This document shows, piece by piece, positions 34,216-46,320 of a stretch of 64,000 nt of DNA. How positions within the stretch are numbered: position 1 is the stretch's first letter; each line of letters starts with the position of its first letter. The stretch lies in the NCBI GenBank assembly GCA_027604505.1, contig JADIIX010000091.1:28526-92525 (forward strand). The letters are read 5' to 3'. The notes under the pieces are model-generated. The model searched no databases. It was not told where the DNA came from and saw only the letters and a program-made list of their open reading frames with translations. Made by a program: the position numbers and the translations under genes. Source of the DNA: Gonapodya sp. JEL0774. Taxonomy: Eukaryota > Monoblepharomycota > Monoblepharidomycetes > Monoblepharidales > Gonapodyaceae.

Positions 34216-37200
34216 TCATCCGGGTACATGAGTCTCCCGAACCTCGATCATAGTCCAGAACTGCACACTCAGTCCAAACTATCACCAATAAATACATAGT
34301 ATTGGGAACATTGAGCTCACTCTCAGAAGTGCCCCGGTTGAACACCGGAACAAGTTTAGGAGAATGAAACGAAAGTTTCACCATGTTGCCAGCTGTCAGT
34401 CGGTATAACCGAGTTAAAGTTGAGTAACACGATCCTGTCGCCGTTCCTCTTCAAGCGTCTGCTCTTGCACATCCGCTCCTATCCACCACCTTGATCGGAA
34501 ATAGTAGAGACACTCGTGTCAAATCCAAAAGTTGTGACGTCGTAATCAACTGGGTCGACGTGCGTAGTTACTTTAGTTGCTTGTGTTAAAATAAGTGAGG
34601 ACCTGCGCCAGAGGAGGTTTGCGTTAGCAAAGGCGAAAGCTAGGAAATGGGAGACCTCTCCGCTCGCAGAAGAATGTTGATCAATGGGGGAAGTTATCGA
34701 TAATGTAGAGTTGGGGGGAGAGTGATTGGGGATCCCATCGCCTCCATGTTCGTGACTTTCGAAGCAAAAGTGCTCTGATCGAGGCCGCAGCTTCATTAAA
34801 GAATATGTACTGATCAGTCGACGCTCTGGGAATGCTCCGCATTGCGATCAACCAAGCCCTTACCTCAAGATCATCCACCGATGATGCTGCGTGGACGGAT
34901 GGAATCCCGTTCATACTCAGTTGAACGATCTCAGCTGTGCACTGCTCGGAGACGGAGTAACCATCAAGGCAGTACGCAGTTGAAGGAAAGTCTGAGCTTT
35001 TAGGTAACGGTCCAGTGAGGTAGGCGATTCTTCAAGCTGGGAAACATTTGCGATCAACTGGGTGAAGCGCTGAGAGTCAGTCAAGCACCCACCATTCTCT
35101 GTTCCATCACGGTCAAGCCTTTATCAATACCCCAATCATCATTGCGAAGATGAGTGGGATGTCCATGTGTGGCGATCAGTCTCGATGAGGTAAGTATTGA
35201 AGCCCAGTTCAGACATTCACAGGGGAGATGGAGGTACAGGCAGTGGAAGATAGAATTAATTCCCAATATTCACTACATTTGATGTGATTGAGTCTCCATC
35301 GTCTGCTCGAGCCTTGGACAACGATCTTGTCATTGGTGGAAGGATGATGTCACCTTTGCAGCCGCTTGGTTTGTCGGCACTGAGTCTCAACGAGTAGGGA
35401 AATACGCTTCTCAGAGAGTGACTAAACTGGTTCGAGCTAGCTCCGGGGAAAGTCTACTTCTGCGGTCGGTTTTCAATGGGCAGAGGACCTCCAAAGTCTC
35501 CGGTGCAGTATACAACAGGTTCTGAGGGTTTCTTAGAAGGTTAGAAGGGAATCCAAGTTCGTCATGCAAGGATAGGACGAAGTGCGGAAGAAATGAAAGG
35601 CAACCGCAGAGTGAACCGTTGGGTGGCACAGATGAAGTTGCACGCCAGCACTGATGGCGGAAACAGGCGGACTTCTGTCACATAACAATTTCTGGTAGTA
35701 TGGCGAATGATCCAACACGTAGCCTACTGAATATATTCATGACTGTACATTATCGTCGAGCTAAAAGAATATTGTTAACGGGTTAACTCCTCCCTTTTCA
35801 CTACACAGTTGAACCATCACCTTGATCAAATAAACGAGGTCATTTTGCTAATACCGAACATCAAACAAACTTATTCAAACTCATCTTCTCATTTTACAGA
35901 ACCCAGGGCAGGATCCAACTCTCATTTGGAGACGAACAGTCAATCCTCTCACATGAAGTCTCTAGAACTCGGCGCGCAAGCACCGATCAACAGACTTTCA
36001 AGACAAAAGAAAACTGAGGCTAAGTTGCAAAGTGAGAGCGAACCGATTGTGAGTTGAGGATAACAACCACCACTGTGGGCGGCTGGAAAGTAGGTTCCAT
36101 TGAGAGAAGAGGGGTTGATTGACAAAAACGAATCGCACAACCTTCCACTCACAAGCACTCTTAGATGCAACTGAAAGTGAATGGACTCGGGGGTTCGAAA
36201 GAGGTTGGGAGGACCCCGGGGATACGCACAAAGATGCTAGGAGCAAAGATATCCCGGAAAGTACAAGTTATTGAGCTTATCTGAAAGCATGAGAGTCTGA
36301 AGGCAAAGCAGCTCCGATGACCTGGCTCTCAACTTCAAGTTTGATTTCCAGAATTGTTTCTCGACCAAGAGCAGAATGCACATCCAGCACGATCGTTTCA
36401 AAGCACACGGGATCCTTCCTCCGAAGTTTTTGATACGGCATTGGGAAAGCATGTCGAAGAGAATCCCCAGGGTTGATTCGAATGTCCTGTTGCGAGGTGG
36501 CGTCGATTTGAAAGCGCAGTTTCCCCCGTGTTTGATGTGCCGTTGCGGGTCGTCGAAACAAGGCAATTGTCTGCTGAAGCCTCTACAGGCGGAATGTACT
36601 AGCCTGTGCGATAAATGGGATTTTCAAGCACTCAGCACTTATGCTTGATTTCTCAGTGGTGAGACATGTCTCGCGTGTGCGAATTTGATGGGTCTGCAGA
36701 GTTCAATTGATGTGTTCATGGGGGATGTATGTGCGTGGATAGGTCTCTTTCGTTGCGATAAGCTGACAATGGTCGCGGGGAGAGCTGAGAGGAAGAAAAG
36801 AGGTCCCAGAAGTTCCCTTCATCTCCGAAAGCCGAATAAACGGGATCTGAGTAATCAGAAAATTCAATTTCTAACTTGTATCAAGACTGACCCACATGAA
36901 GATGAAACGAGAGTGATGGAATTCTTTGAGCGAAACGGGAAGAGTTAAATTTGTCTCGTTCTTCCTCGGCAGACACACGAAATTGGGTTATCGATACCCT
37001 GATACAACCAATCTCGGGTTCGAAACTGGGCCCTGTGGAAACCTGCAGGTTGGAAGGGAGTTGAGAATGAGATGGCAGAACTAAGTCGCCCAAATAATTT
37101 GAACCTCCCGGATCTCTCATAAGCCATAGCTGCATTCCGTGTGCAGTATATTAGATTGTGATTGTCATGTGGAAGCTTTGCCATTTTTGGTATTCAGTGT

Positions 37201-38388
37201 GGGGATCCTTTTTAGGCACCTCTCAACATTCCACTCCCCTCACTGAGAGACTTCCGAACCACGGCCGACAAAATCATCGGACGGATGGAATTATGTTTCA
37301 AGAAATCTCATCGACCGACTCCCTCTAATGAGTTCACGAGCAGGTTACGTTGCTGTACCCCCCACCATTAAAGCACTCCACCAGAGAGATTCTCGAGAGG
37401 CCAAGCGGGTGAGATTAAAACTATTGGTTGTTCAACTAGCGTGCGGTCATTAGTCACATCTCGACCTCTTCCCGTTACTGTCTTCGGAACATTGCAATGG
37501 TTGCTAGTGACACAGAGTTAGACTACACCACATCTGAGAGCGGATAAGATCGTCCTCAGGGTGGTTCGACTGAAGTAACCGTTGAAGCAAAGAGATTCTC
37601 GATTGCTGGAAGCATCGCCCAGGAGCGAGGTGATGGAAAGCAGGTGACATTACCCGACCCGCTGGAAATGGTCCTGATTCTCCTTTGTCCTGACTTTCCT
37701 CGTAAGAGAACGATGGCGATGCAGTCCCAAACAATGAAAAGTGGTGCCTCCTTGTTAGACCAGACGCTTCCTCTCAGTTCGGGGCCTCCGACAAACAATG
37801 ACGTGGTGCAGTTCCAAGCCAACCACGAGCTCCGGTTGTACTTCCGGGAACCAGTTGACCGGCTTCCTGCCCTCAGCAAAACATTTGAGAGCATACGCCA
37901 GTATGACTGCCGCTAGCTGCTTGGAGTGAACAATCGCCATTCCTTGATGACGAGTACCCGCAATTCCAACACAATGAGAGCACAAGAAAGTTGCCTTCGC
38001 GTAGCGACCAACGTTGAATGAAACTCGGCGGGAGGCCGAAGATTTGAGGATATTAGTGCCATTCTCCGCCTCGAATTGGTGGAGTTTTCGGATTCTTGGG
38101 GACCTGTGGGTTGGCAATTGTTCTCCATGTTCTCATAATCTTCTTCGTTCATCCGCAGACATTCTCACCACTTCTACAAAATAATTGAGAATTGGTGTGT
38201 GAATGGAAATTAAGAATAGGAGTCCATCGCAAATACAGTCAAGTGCTCATTATAGGTATAAGTTGATGCGTTGATGCTCGACTTCGCTTTTTAGGGATGA
38301 TCAGGACTAATACTCGGCAGTCCCTAGAGCAGTGTAGAACAACTACTTGTCTGTCGATCGCACGATCTTGCTACTTCTGCAACCGTTA
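34216..38388. other. About 4.2 kb without a supportable gene
   Basis: Short frames on both strands. The most protein-like are minus-strand pieces at 36600-36277 (GKLRFQIDATSQQDIRI, with a possible acceptor at about 36590) and 38152-37913 (MNEEDYENMENNCQPTG start). Neither could be extended by good splice sites or matched to a family. No terminal repeats, transposase or tRNA were recognised. Decayed genes or a gene with many tiny exons are possible. Confidence 0.35.
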
Positions 38389-39810
38389 ATGCCAATGAAT
38401 TGCCTCTCCATCTTCCATCGTCGATCTCTCAACGATGAGGGAACTGCCAACTACAGCAAGGAGAATCCAAAAAGGATCTCGCAAATGAGACTTCGAAATA
38501 ATCAAGTTGATGGCTCTGAGGGTATCGGCCGCCGGATTCTACACTGGGCCGGTCGATTACGGGGGTCAAGAACTGTACTTCGAAATGGAGATCTTAGGCC
38601 GGAAGCCGAAGCAGATCGGTCAGAATTGCTCCAACAAAGATCCGAAGCAGTGGCCACTGCTTCGTTCGCATCGGATGCTTTTGGTGAACATCTCCTTAAT
38701 CGTGAGTGCTTGGAATTGCTGCAGAGCGTCAGTTGAACGGGATTACATTGTTTGGACATTCGTTTCTATTCTCACAGCACCTACTGCAGAGACCCCCTCG
38801 CAGCCCAGCCCCTGGACCAATGCAGGCACAGTTACTCACGATGTTTCACAGTTGCTTATGTGTTGTAAGTCATCAAGCGGTACAGCGAGGTCAATCTTGC
38901 TCCTGATGCGACGATACGCAAATCTTCCAGACGACTCTAATGAAGCCAGTTCTGCCACGCTCTTGTTAGAGCGCATGCTCTCTGTTCAGATCGCATCGCA
39001 ATCGGAGGTTATACCACCATCGCCACAACCCTGCCTTCCGCTGACTCAAATCCCAAGCACACTCACAAGCTCCCCACTGTACAATGAAAGTGACTCACCT
39101 TCAAACGCGACACTTGTACAGGACAATTTCCACCCGGAACCACTTACCCCGGAATCTGTTTTTGTCGAAGTCCCCGAGTCCGATCCACTGTTCGCACTAT
39201 CGGTTGCTATTGTAGGCGAAAAGAAAGCCTTCGTTGATTGTGGCGGAGAAGGGGACTGCTTGTTCCGCTCTGTAGCTTTTGCTCTTTGGGGTGATCCTGA
39301 TCGACACCTGGAAGTGCGTAAGCTCTTAGTGCAATTTGTGGACACCCACAGAGGTCAAAGCGCTGTTGGTGTTCAAGCGATGATGGATGAGTGGAGGTCT
39401 GAGAGGTGGGCAGTTTCACGCCTCATAGAGCGTGTCGGCTGGCGAGTATTGGGACGAAGGCAATCGGACTTCGAGTTGTACATCGTGAGGATGGCCAGAA
39501 AGGGCGAGTATGCCGACGCTGTTATGGTATCAGTAAGTTTCATAGTTGAAGAAATCTAGAGCGGTTGGATTAACAGTTTTCTTATTCCTAGAGCATTCCA
39601 GAATGCTTTGGAGTGGAACTGATTGTCCATCACGGTTTCCGACATGCCGGGGGTCCTTCAACGTATTCCAAGACTGATTCCCAAGCGTCGTGCACCCCCG
39701 AATGCATCGGCAGCGAGGATCGGAAAGCCCGAATAGAAATCGCTTGGATTCAGGGGCAGAGATCCCACGAGGACCACTATGTGGCTGTCGTGCCTCATCA
39801 TGTTGGTTGA
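38389..39810 (+). CDS. OTU-domain cysteine protease (deubiquitinase-like)
   Basis: Exons are 38389-38701, 38778-38864, 38931-39532 and 39592-39810 (1221 nt, 406 residues). The N-terminal 200 residues are unrecognised and Ser/Pro-rich. The OTU fold starts at FVDCGGEGDCLFRSVAFAL with the nucleophile Cys243, continues with the usual helices (HLEVRKLLVQF, RMARKGEYADAVMV) and the strand FGVELIVHH, and ends with the catalytic His396 in HEDHYVAVVP. The residue three before the Cys is Glu rather than the usual Asp. OTU enzymes remove ubiquitin or ubiquitin-like chains. Intron 2 (66 bp) is in frame and could be retained. Family assignment is firm. Confidence 0.8.
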
Positions 39811-39981
39811 AAGCATACTCGAAGTGTATCAGAAGAGAGGAATATTTTAATCAGTGAATAGCAAGCTTCGTCGATCCAGAAAGTTCTTGATTGTGTCAAA
39901 TTTGTGAGGGTTCCATCTCGCAGAACTGAACACAGTGAATCCGCGGTACTGGCTTTGTTTCCCTCACCTAGCAGAACCTTG

Positions 39982-40953
39982 CTAATCGTATGGAGTAGGT
40001 CTTGGAGATTTCTCAGTCCTCAACACACCCAGAAGAACCAGCGAGAACTTACTGTTACGCTTCTTCCAATATTGGGTGCTATTTTGAAAGGCCGCGTCCT
40101 CAAAATTTGAAATACAAATAAAGATGTGCCATGAGACTGATAGAGACAAACACAGAGCAACGAGTGCATAGGGCCGGGCCGCCCGCGATTCCAGTGAACC
40201 ACAAAAATTGAGTACTCGCCTTCTCGCAGGAGAATCAGCATTCATAGAGCGTCCGAGCCAAAATCGCCAGACAAGGTTCGAACGCCGCGCTGTGGAATCA
40301 CACCCTGATACTACCGCTTGTTTCTTTGTACTCGTCAAACCGGTCCACCCATATGGACTTACGTTGCTGAAATTGATTGAGCGTCTCGCGAGACTCAAGG
40401 TGAATCTCGGGCTTAATTGTTGAAAGTCGACTGACGGGGTTGAGCCAGAACCAGGTTCTCGTAAATTTTCTCAGAGTGATAGAGAACATGAACCATATGA
40501 AAAAAATTTGCCAGCCCATTCGGCAACCTCCGCTAGGGTGGGTTATCACTCCGCTGATAAAACCAATCGCGCGAGCCTGTTCTGTCTGCCTTGTTGGTGC
40601 ATTCCTAGCTTCTGAGGCCAGATGAGGTGCAGCGAAGGGTTCAGCGAACGAGGGGATATTAGACAGCAGCTGGAGATTGTCTTCAAAGCCTTTCCGAAGT
40701 ATTCCTCGCCAACCACAATATCTAGCCTGCAAATTGGCTGTACAAGTACTCACCAGTGGGTTTGAGTTCGACATTTCGGTGTCTGCATGCACTGCAACAC
40801 CCAACCGCTCTGTGCTCGAAAGCATCGTCGGTGGCAATCACACCATATTCTTCGTCTAGGCGAGGTATTTAGAGGGATGTCGATGAGAAATATTGACGTC
40901 TTGTCCGGACAAGCGACAATTACAATGATTGGAGGTTGTTTTCCAAAGCACAT
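39982..40953 (-). CDS. Putative membrane protein, unknown
   Basis: Exons are 40953-40844, 40791-40754, 40689-40363 and 40304-39982 (798 nt, 265 residues); all phases agree. The start MCFGKQPPIIVIVACPD has a hydrophobic core. Two further hydrophobic stretches, WQIFFIWFMFSITL near residue 115 and YALVALCLSLSV near 215, may span a membrane. The rest is basic. No family is recognised. The consistent splice phases are the main support. Confidence 0.4.
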
Positions 40954-42009
40954 CCGATTAAAAATTCGCTGAATCAAAACAACACGTAAGTAAGTTTTAC
41001 CCAGTGATTGTTGCGATGGGCTGTAATGGCACTTGCCAAACGAACGTGGGGTCGAAACCCATGGATGGTACAGGCGAATCAGTTACGAAGGTTTTGTTCT
41101 TGGGGAAGGACCATCGTACTTCAATCGGCATCAGGCTCTCCTTGAAAAAATTTCTTAGCGAATATGGCAATTGGAGAGGTCATGAAGACTGGCAACAACC
41201 ATTGATATGAAGATGCAATGTGGCATCCAAAGATTACTCTCCTCTCCCAATGACAGTAAGAGTATTGTAGCACAAATCCAGTCCACTAATGTGTAGTGCT
41301 AGCCGGGCAGTGGTGATGAGTCCTTTCGGTTACTTGGCTCAGTAGAGCAATGACGTGGTGCGTTCCAGATTCCGTCATCAGGTGTCGAATCAACATTCCC
41401 GGCTTTTAGCTGAGATGTCTTCAATCCACAATACCCGTCTGAGTATGTGCTACACTCGCGTGTAGATAAGGAGTCGCTCGAAGAGCGTAAGTACCGTGAT
41501 TTCAAAGACATCTTGGTGCATGGGGGAAGGACGGATATTTACAGACCTCCAACCTGAATTGAAGAACTTAACTTGCTATCTCCCCACTTGGCGCTTCCAG
41601 TCATTTCACATTCGCCCATCGTGTCGCTTGTGGATGGACTGGCAGCGCACCTGTCGCAAGATTCCTTCGGCAACCTTTCAGATTTTCTCGTCCTTGAGCT
41701 TGCGGCGTCCACGCGCAATTTGAGGTGAGTCAAAAGTATTCCTTCATCATGAACGCTGGCCGGCAACGCCCGTCGCAAGCCCTTACACATATGCAATATT
41801 CCAATCTTCTGTTCAAAATCTGCTTTGGACTTGGTGGCGAACGTTCTGGCGTCGAGAAATACGCTGAAGATAATAGCAATGTATGAAAGTTTGACAGATC
41901 GCACCAGTAGGAATCGTAGTAAATACCTTGAGGAAGTGCTCGGCTTTTAGTGTGCTATTATTGTCTAATTTGTTGTGTTTCATGCTACAAGCGTGTGGGT
42001 CATGTTGCC
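40954..42009. other. No gene resolved
   Basis: Short frames on both strands, for example 41904-41539 on the minus strand and 41496-41723 on the plus strand, overlap each other. A GTAAGT site near 41490 and a GTGAGT site near 41724 could flank exons of a 5' part of the PAM2 gene, but no frame joins cleanly. Confidence 0.35.
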
Positions 42010-44076
42010 ATGCGTGTGCCTGCCTTCCCCTTGATCATCATTCGCCAACACTACACTGACAACGAATCAAGTCCAGTCATGAAGTCTTCCTCGATGTCCC
42101 CAGCCATTATCTCAAGCTCACCTGATACAGCTTTCAATCTGGGCTGCTGGGACCTTGATCGTCACCGCAAGATCCGAACCCACTCAAGGATACCCGGAGA
42201 ACCCAACCTTTCTAAACGCAATGCAGACTGTTGCTTCCGGATGACGATTAAAGCTCAGATCAGCGAGCGTTTGGAATCCGGGAGTGTGAGTTTCATGGTT
42301 TATTTATAGCTCTTCATGAATACTCAATCCTCTCACTCCCACCAAAGATGCTCCTTGAATCCGGAGTGTTATCGCAGTGTCTCGCCCCGCCAATGGAAGG
42401 AGACTCCTCGTCGACTCTCGTGGCTCAAATGTCGTCCGATCTGGCGAAACCTGAGCATGAGGTGAACAGCATTCAATGACAATTATGCCACCAATCATCC
42501 ATACCGATAAACTTTGTCACTATATTGAAGCTTAACGTCACTGCACTATCTCATGTGAACGTCCTTGACGTGAGACCGAAACCGCGGTGTGGTGGTACAA
42601 GACTCAGTACATCAGCCCAAGCCTTCCACCCCGTTCAACCACAACCGGCATCGATCAAGGCTGGATTCGTGGGAAACGAAGCTCGCCACAATCAAGCTCA
42701 AGGGAGCCTATTCCGCGTTCAAATAGCCACGCCAAGCAGGTTGAATCCGTTTGCAATAGAGTTTGTTCCGACCTTCACAACCCAAAACACGATCCAGGGA
42801 GCGTATTGGTGAGATTTCTCCTGAATTGAACTAAAAACTGGGTGCTTTATTCCTGATGCTCCATTGGCGTCATTTCTTTGAGTCCTGTGATTTCTCCATT
42901 CACTCCTTCACCTCGTCAACGTCCCCTCAATCCTCTGGCACCTGAATTCAAACCCTCTTCTATACATTGTCCGACTACTTTCGAGGGCTCCAATGGATTG
43001 CCATCTCCTGTGCAAGGCCGATCAAGACAACATTTAAAACATTTAAATCCGTTGGCTTTGGAGGTTGTTCCTGGCACTAAAAAAGTCTCAACACTCTCAA
43101 AACTTCTACTGCAAAGGAATTCACCTCAAGTAACCCCGGTCCGATCAATGAAGCGATTCCAACTGATCTTACTTCGCTGGATTCAAACGCTCGCACCGAA
43201 TTAAATAGTCCCGACACAAGATTTACTGCTCCCATCAACACGTCAAAGAGGTGTTGGGAGAAATCGGTCGACGAACTCGGTTTCGTTCAGGTAGTGCCCG
43301 ATGGCTCTACAGCCACTCTAAACGTAACAAATTCCCGCCTTCATCGAGGCGACCAGGACTCTCATCAGCCACTCCCGACTTGTGTGAGATTCGGAAGTAC
43401 TAGTGAGTCGGATCATCTCGCTCAATCCTCGAATGAACTTCCCCTGGACATGGATCATCCATGTCGGAACATGCAAACGGACCAAATAATGATATTTTTC
43501 GGGACCATTGGAGTGAGCTATCAGTCGAAAAATTTTGACTCTTTCAAGGCATTCTCGATTGGATACGACCATCCGCCTTCCACACCTGAGGCTGAGAAGA
43601 GCGATCCAACACCCTTGCGTAAGTTACTGTACAGCTCTACCACGTTCTCCTCGCAATCAGACATATAAAATGTTTCCTAAGCTGCTGTAGAATCTGAATT
43701 GATCTCTCTTGACGACTCTCAGGGACCAGTAGAGGGAGAAACCGAAGAGCAGAGGCTCACATTCCGATTCTTGAAGTCAGCCGCTGAATCGTGTTCAAGC
43801 TTCAACTGGGCCGACGAACCTGAGCCCGAGGATCTTGGTTCTAGTTCTACGGAGCCCGGAAAGTGTGCGATCGAACCCTATATATTTATGAGTCCGACGA
43901 TATCCATTCGTTCCTCGAGCTCTCCCACCCGCAAACGCACAGTAGTGGCCGTTAAAGAGCCAACTCGCCAATACAACGAAGAATTTTTTGAAGGGGGAAC
44001 GACAAACTACTGGAGGTGGAGTTCTCGTCGGGAGAAGGTGTTTAAGACCAGAAATCCGAAGCGTCAAGGTGTTTGA
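42010..44076 (+). CDS. Protein with two strong and one weak PAM2 motif
   Basis: Exons are 42010-42285, 42348-42461, 42531-42808, 42883-43063, 43117-43618 and 43691-44076 (1737 nt, 578 residues). Two segments match the PAM2 consensus L-N-x-x-A-x-E-F-x-P exactly: LNPFAIEFVP (42741-42770) and LNPLAPEFKP (42926-42955). A third, LNPLALEVVP (43043-43072), has Val for Phe. PAM2 peptides bind the MLLE domain of poly(A)-binding protein. The rest is disordered and Ser/Pro-rich, with no RNA-binding domain, so an mRNA-linked role is inferred. The 53 bp intron 43064-43116 has a weak GTTGTT donor; a one-base error in the A-run at 43079-43084 is the alternative. The true start may lie upstream. Confidence 0.6.
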
Positions 44077-44987
44077 GAAGTAGGAAAGAGCAGGGTGCTA
44101 CCAGTGGATGCAAGTATTTATTTAGTCATTCGAATCGTGCTTGTAGAACGTTAGATAAAAGGATGAGAGGAGTACAAAAGAGTTCCACACTACTGTATTG
44201 CATAAACCGTCAGCACTTCGAGAAACGAGGGTTGACCTGCAGTCACATAGAAGAATGACAAACTCGATATCCATTTAGTAGGGCTGTGTGTGGTTGTGCG
44301 CTCGGATTTTCTCATGATCGATAGGGTTTTGGTGGTGGGACGAGAATGGAGGCATGGACGGTACACGACACCAAACGGGCCAGTATTTCTTCAAGCGACG
44401 GAGATGATGGAGATCTGAGATGTGTTTATGTGGGGACATAGATACAATCATCATGTCCAAAAATATGACCTTACCCAATGGGATCCAATATGGCCCCACG
44501 TCCAAACAATGATAAGAACGTCTTGTCCACCTTTTCGTCTCATCCCAGGATCACACTTAAGTCTTACGACGTCGCCATGAACGCACCCCCGCCTGCAAAG
44601 CCTGGGCGGAGCCAGTGACGGTACCGAGCGGAGTTTGAGATGTGCGATCGTGAGGGAGTGATACGGTGGTTTGGGTGTCCGATTGATGGGGGATCGTTGA
44701 GAGACACAATTTCGCGGGGAAGGTGTGGACGATGGGATATTTGAGACTACGGGATGGAGTTTTAGTACGACGGAAGCCAGGAAGACACGCACCGTATCCC
44801 TGATGAACGTGTAGAGGTTACGTAGTGAATAAGGAAGGCGGATTACAAGGAACGATGTCAAAGCAAGGGGCAGGAATCGTCAGTGCTAACTCGCCTCAGA
44901 CCACAGACTGTCCGCATCCCAATTCAACTCAGACAAGATTTTGCTCTACGCGATATATGTCCACCGTCCAAGTTGGTTCTTCAATCT
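44077..44987. other. Intergenic, convergent
   Basis: 3' flanks of the PAM2 gene and the LIM gene. A minus-strand frame from 44861 to 44451 is long but rich in Pro/Ser/Arg and has no ATG near its start. It is not supported as a gene. Confidence 0.35.
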
Positions 44988-45994
44988 TCAAAGGTAACGC
45001 ACCTTTGGCCCCCAATTCTTGGCGTAACACCCTTTGCAAAACACCTCGCCCGGCTTTTCCTTGGCTTCTTGAGTAGACCCGGCATCAAGGACTTTGTTGC
45101 AGTCGGAACAGCGGAAACAGAGTTTGTGCCACTGGGCAGGAAGAACGATTCGGCAGTGCCGAGGGTCGATTCCGAAGTAAGATTACACACCTTAGTACTG
45201 CGTGGTCCGAGAACTTGCTCAGCAAAATAAACCCGCTTTGCACATTTGGGGCAGGTGTCACCCCCACCCAGCGCGAGCCCCGAACTGGATCCGCCGAGAG
45301 AGCGGGTTGCCCCGAGAGCTTCTTTTGAGCCACCTGGCGTTCCGGAGGTGGAGTTTGAGGCAGGTTCTGCTGCCGATGATGGGTTCGTGGCGATTTTGTC
45401 GGTCGATGCACTTGGGGACATTGTAGGCGCGGCGCGTTGGGGAAGGGATTCGTGGGAGCTCATGAGTCCAGCGCCCCCGCCAGAGAACCCGTATCCTTTG
45501 AAGAAGGGAATCAGGTCATGAAAGGTCAGAGAGGGAGAGCAGCTCGACGCAATCATCGAACGAACTCAATTGGGAATACTCACCCTTGGGACCCCAATTC
45601 TTTCCGTAGCAGCTCTTGCAGTACGCCTCGCCTTCCTTTTCACTCAGAGTCGTGGAATCAACGGACTTTCCGCAAGCCTGTTGAGAAGAAGCGGGTCTGA
45701 CTGAGTCCCTCGCGCCAGAACAATGCATGCCTGGTCACCCCCGTAACCCTTCCACGCGCCTTACAGGTCAAGCACCTCTTGTGCCACATTGCGGAGCCTG
45801 GTCCCATGACCTTTTCAGTAGGACAAGCGGGAAGGTAAAGCCAACCAATGGGGGAAACGGGCGAAACAATGTAAGCCGTCCAACTGCCCCTTCCACGTGG
45901 AAATTAGCCTCCATAAAATGCATACCTGCTCAGCCATGTACACTTTCTGCGAGCATCGTGGGCAATTTGGCGCTCCTCCGTAAGTTGGGCCCAT
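44988..45994 (-). CDS. Two-LIM-domain protein of the cysteine-rich protein type
   Basis: Exons are 45994-45926, 45810-45760, 45677-45584, 45495-45191 and 45131-44988 (663 nt, 220 residues). LIM 1 runs from [13 protein letters not shown] through [15 protein letters not shown] to [17 protein letters not shown] 2 runs from [13 protein letters not shown] through [15 protein letters not shown] to [13 protein letters not shown]. Each has the full set of Cys/His zinc ligands. A Ser/Gly/Ala linker of about 80 residues separates them. This is the CRP/CSRP layout; such proteins bind actin-associated partners and can act in the nucleus. The intron between exons 2 and 3 appears to use a GC donor (AAG|GCGCGT), since only that join restores C-x2-C spacing. 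It is divergent from the first MFS gene. Confidence 0.85.
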
Positions 45995-46320
45995 TTTGGT
46001 CGTTCTGCCCTCTGGGAGGACACGGCCGGGTGAAGTCAATTATCCCGATCACACACGGATTCCTCAATTTCCATTTCCTGACATCTGCCAAATCGAACGT
46101 CAGTAAATGCGCAATTCGGAATCCGCACTTGAATTTGGCTCCCAAAATACCGAAGGTGGGTAGGGTGATTGTGTTGAAAACCTGTCTCATTTCGGAATAT
46201 GCCCAAACGTTCTCTCCGCTTTCTGCCACAACAACGCATACAATAAGCATTCAAGCACATAAACAGTGGGATTGATTTCTTGGACATCAATCCGATCGTC
46301 GTCACAGACCCGGGTAATGA

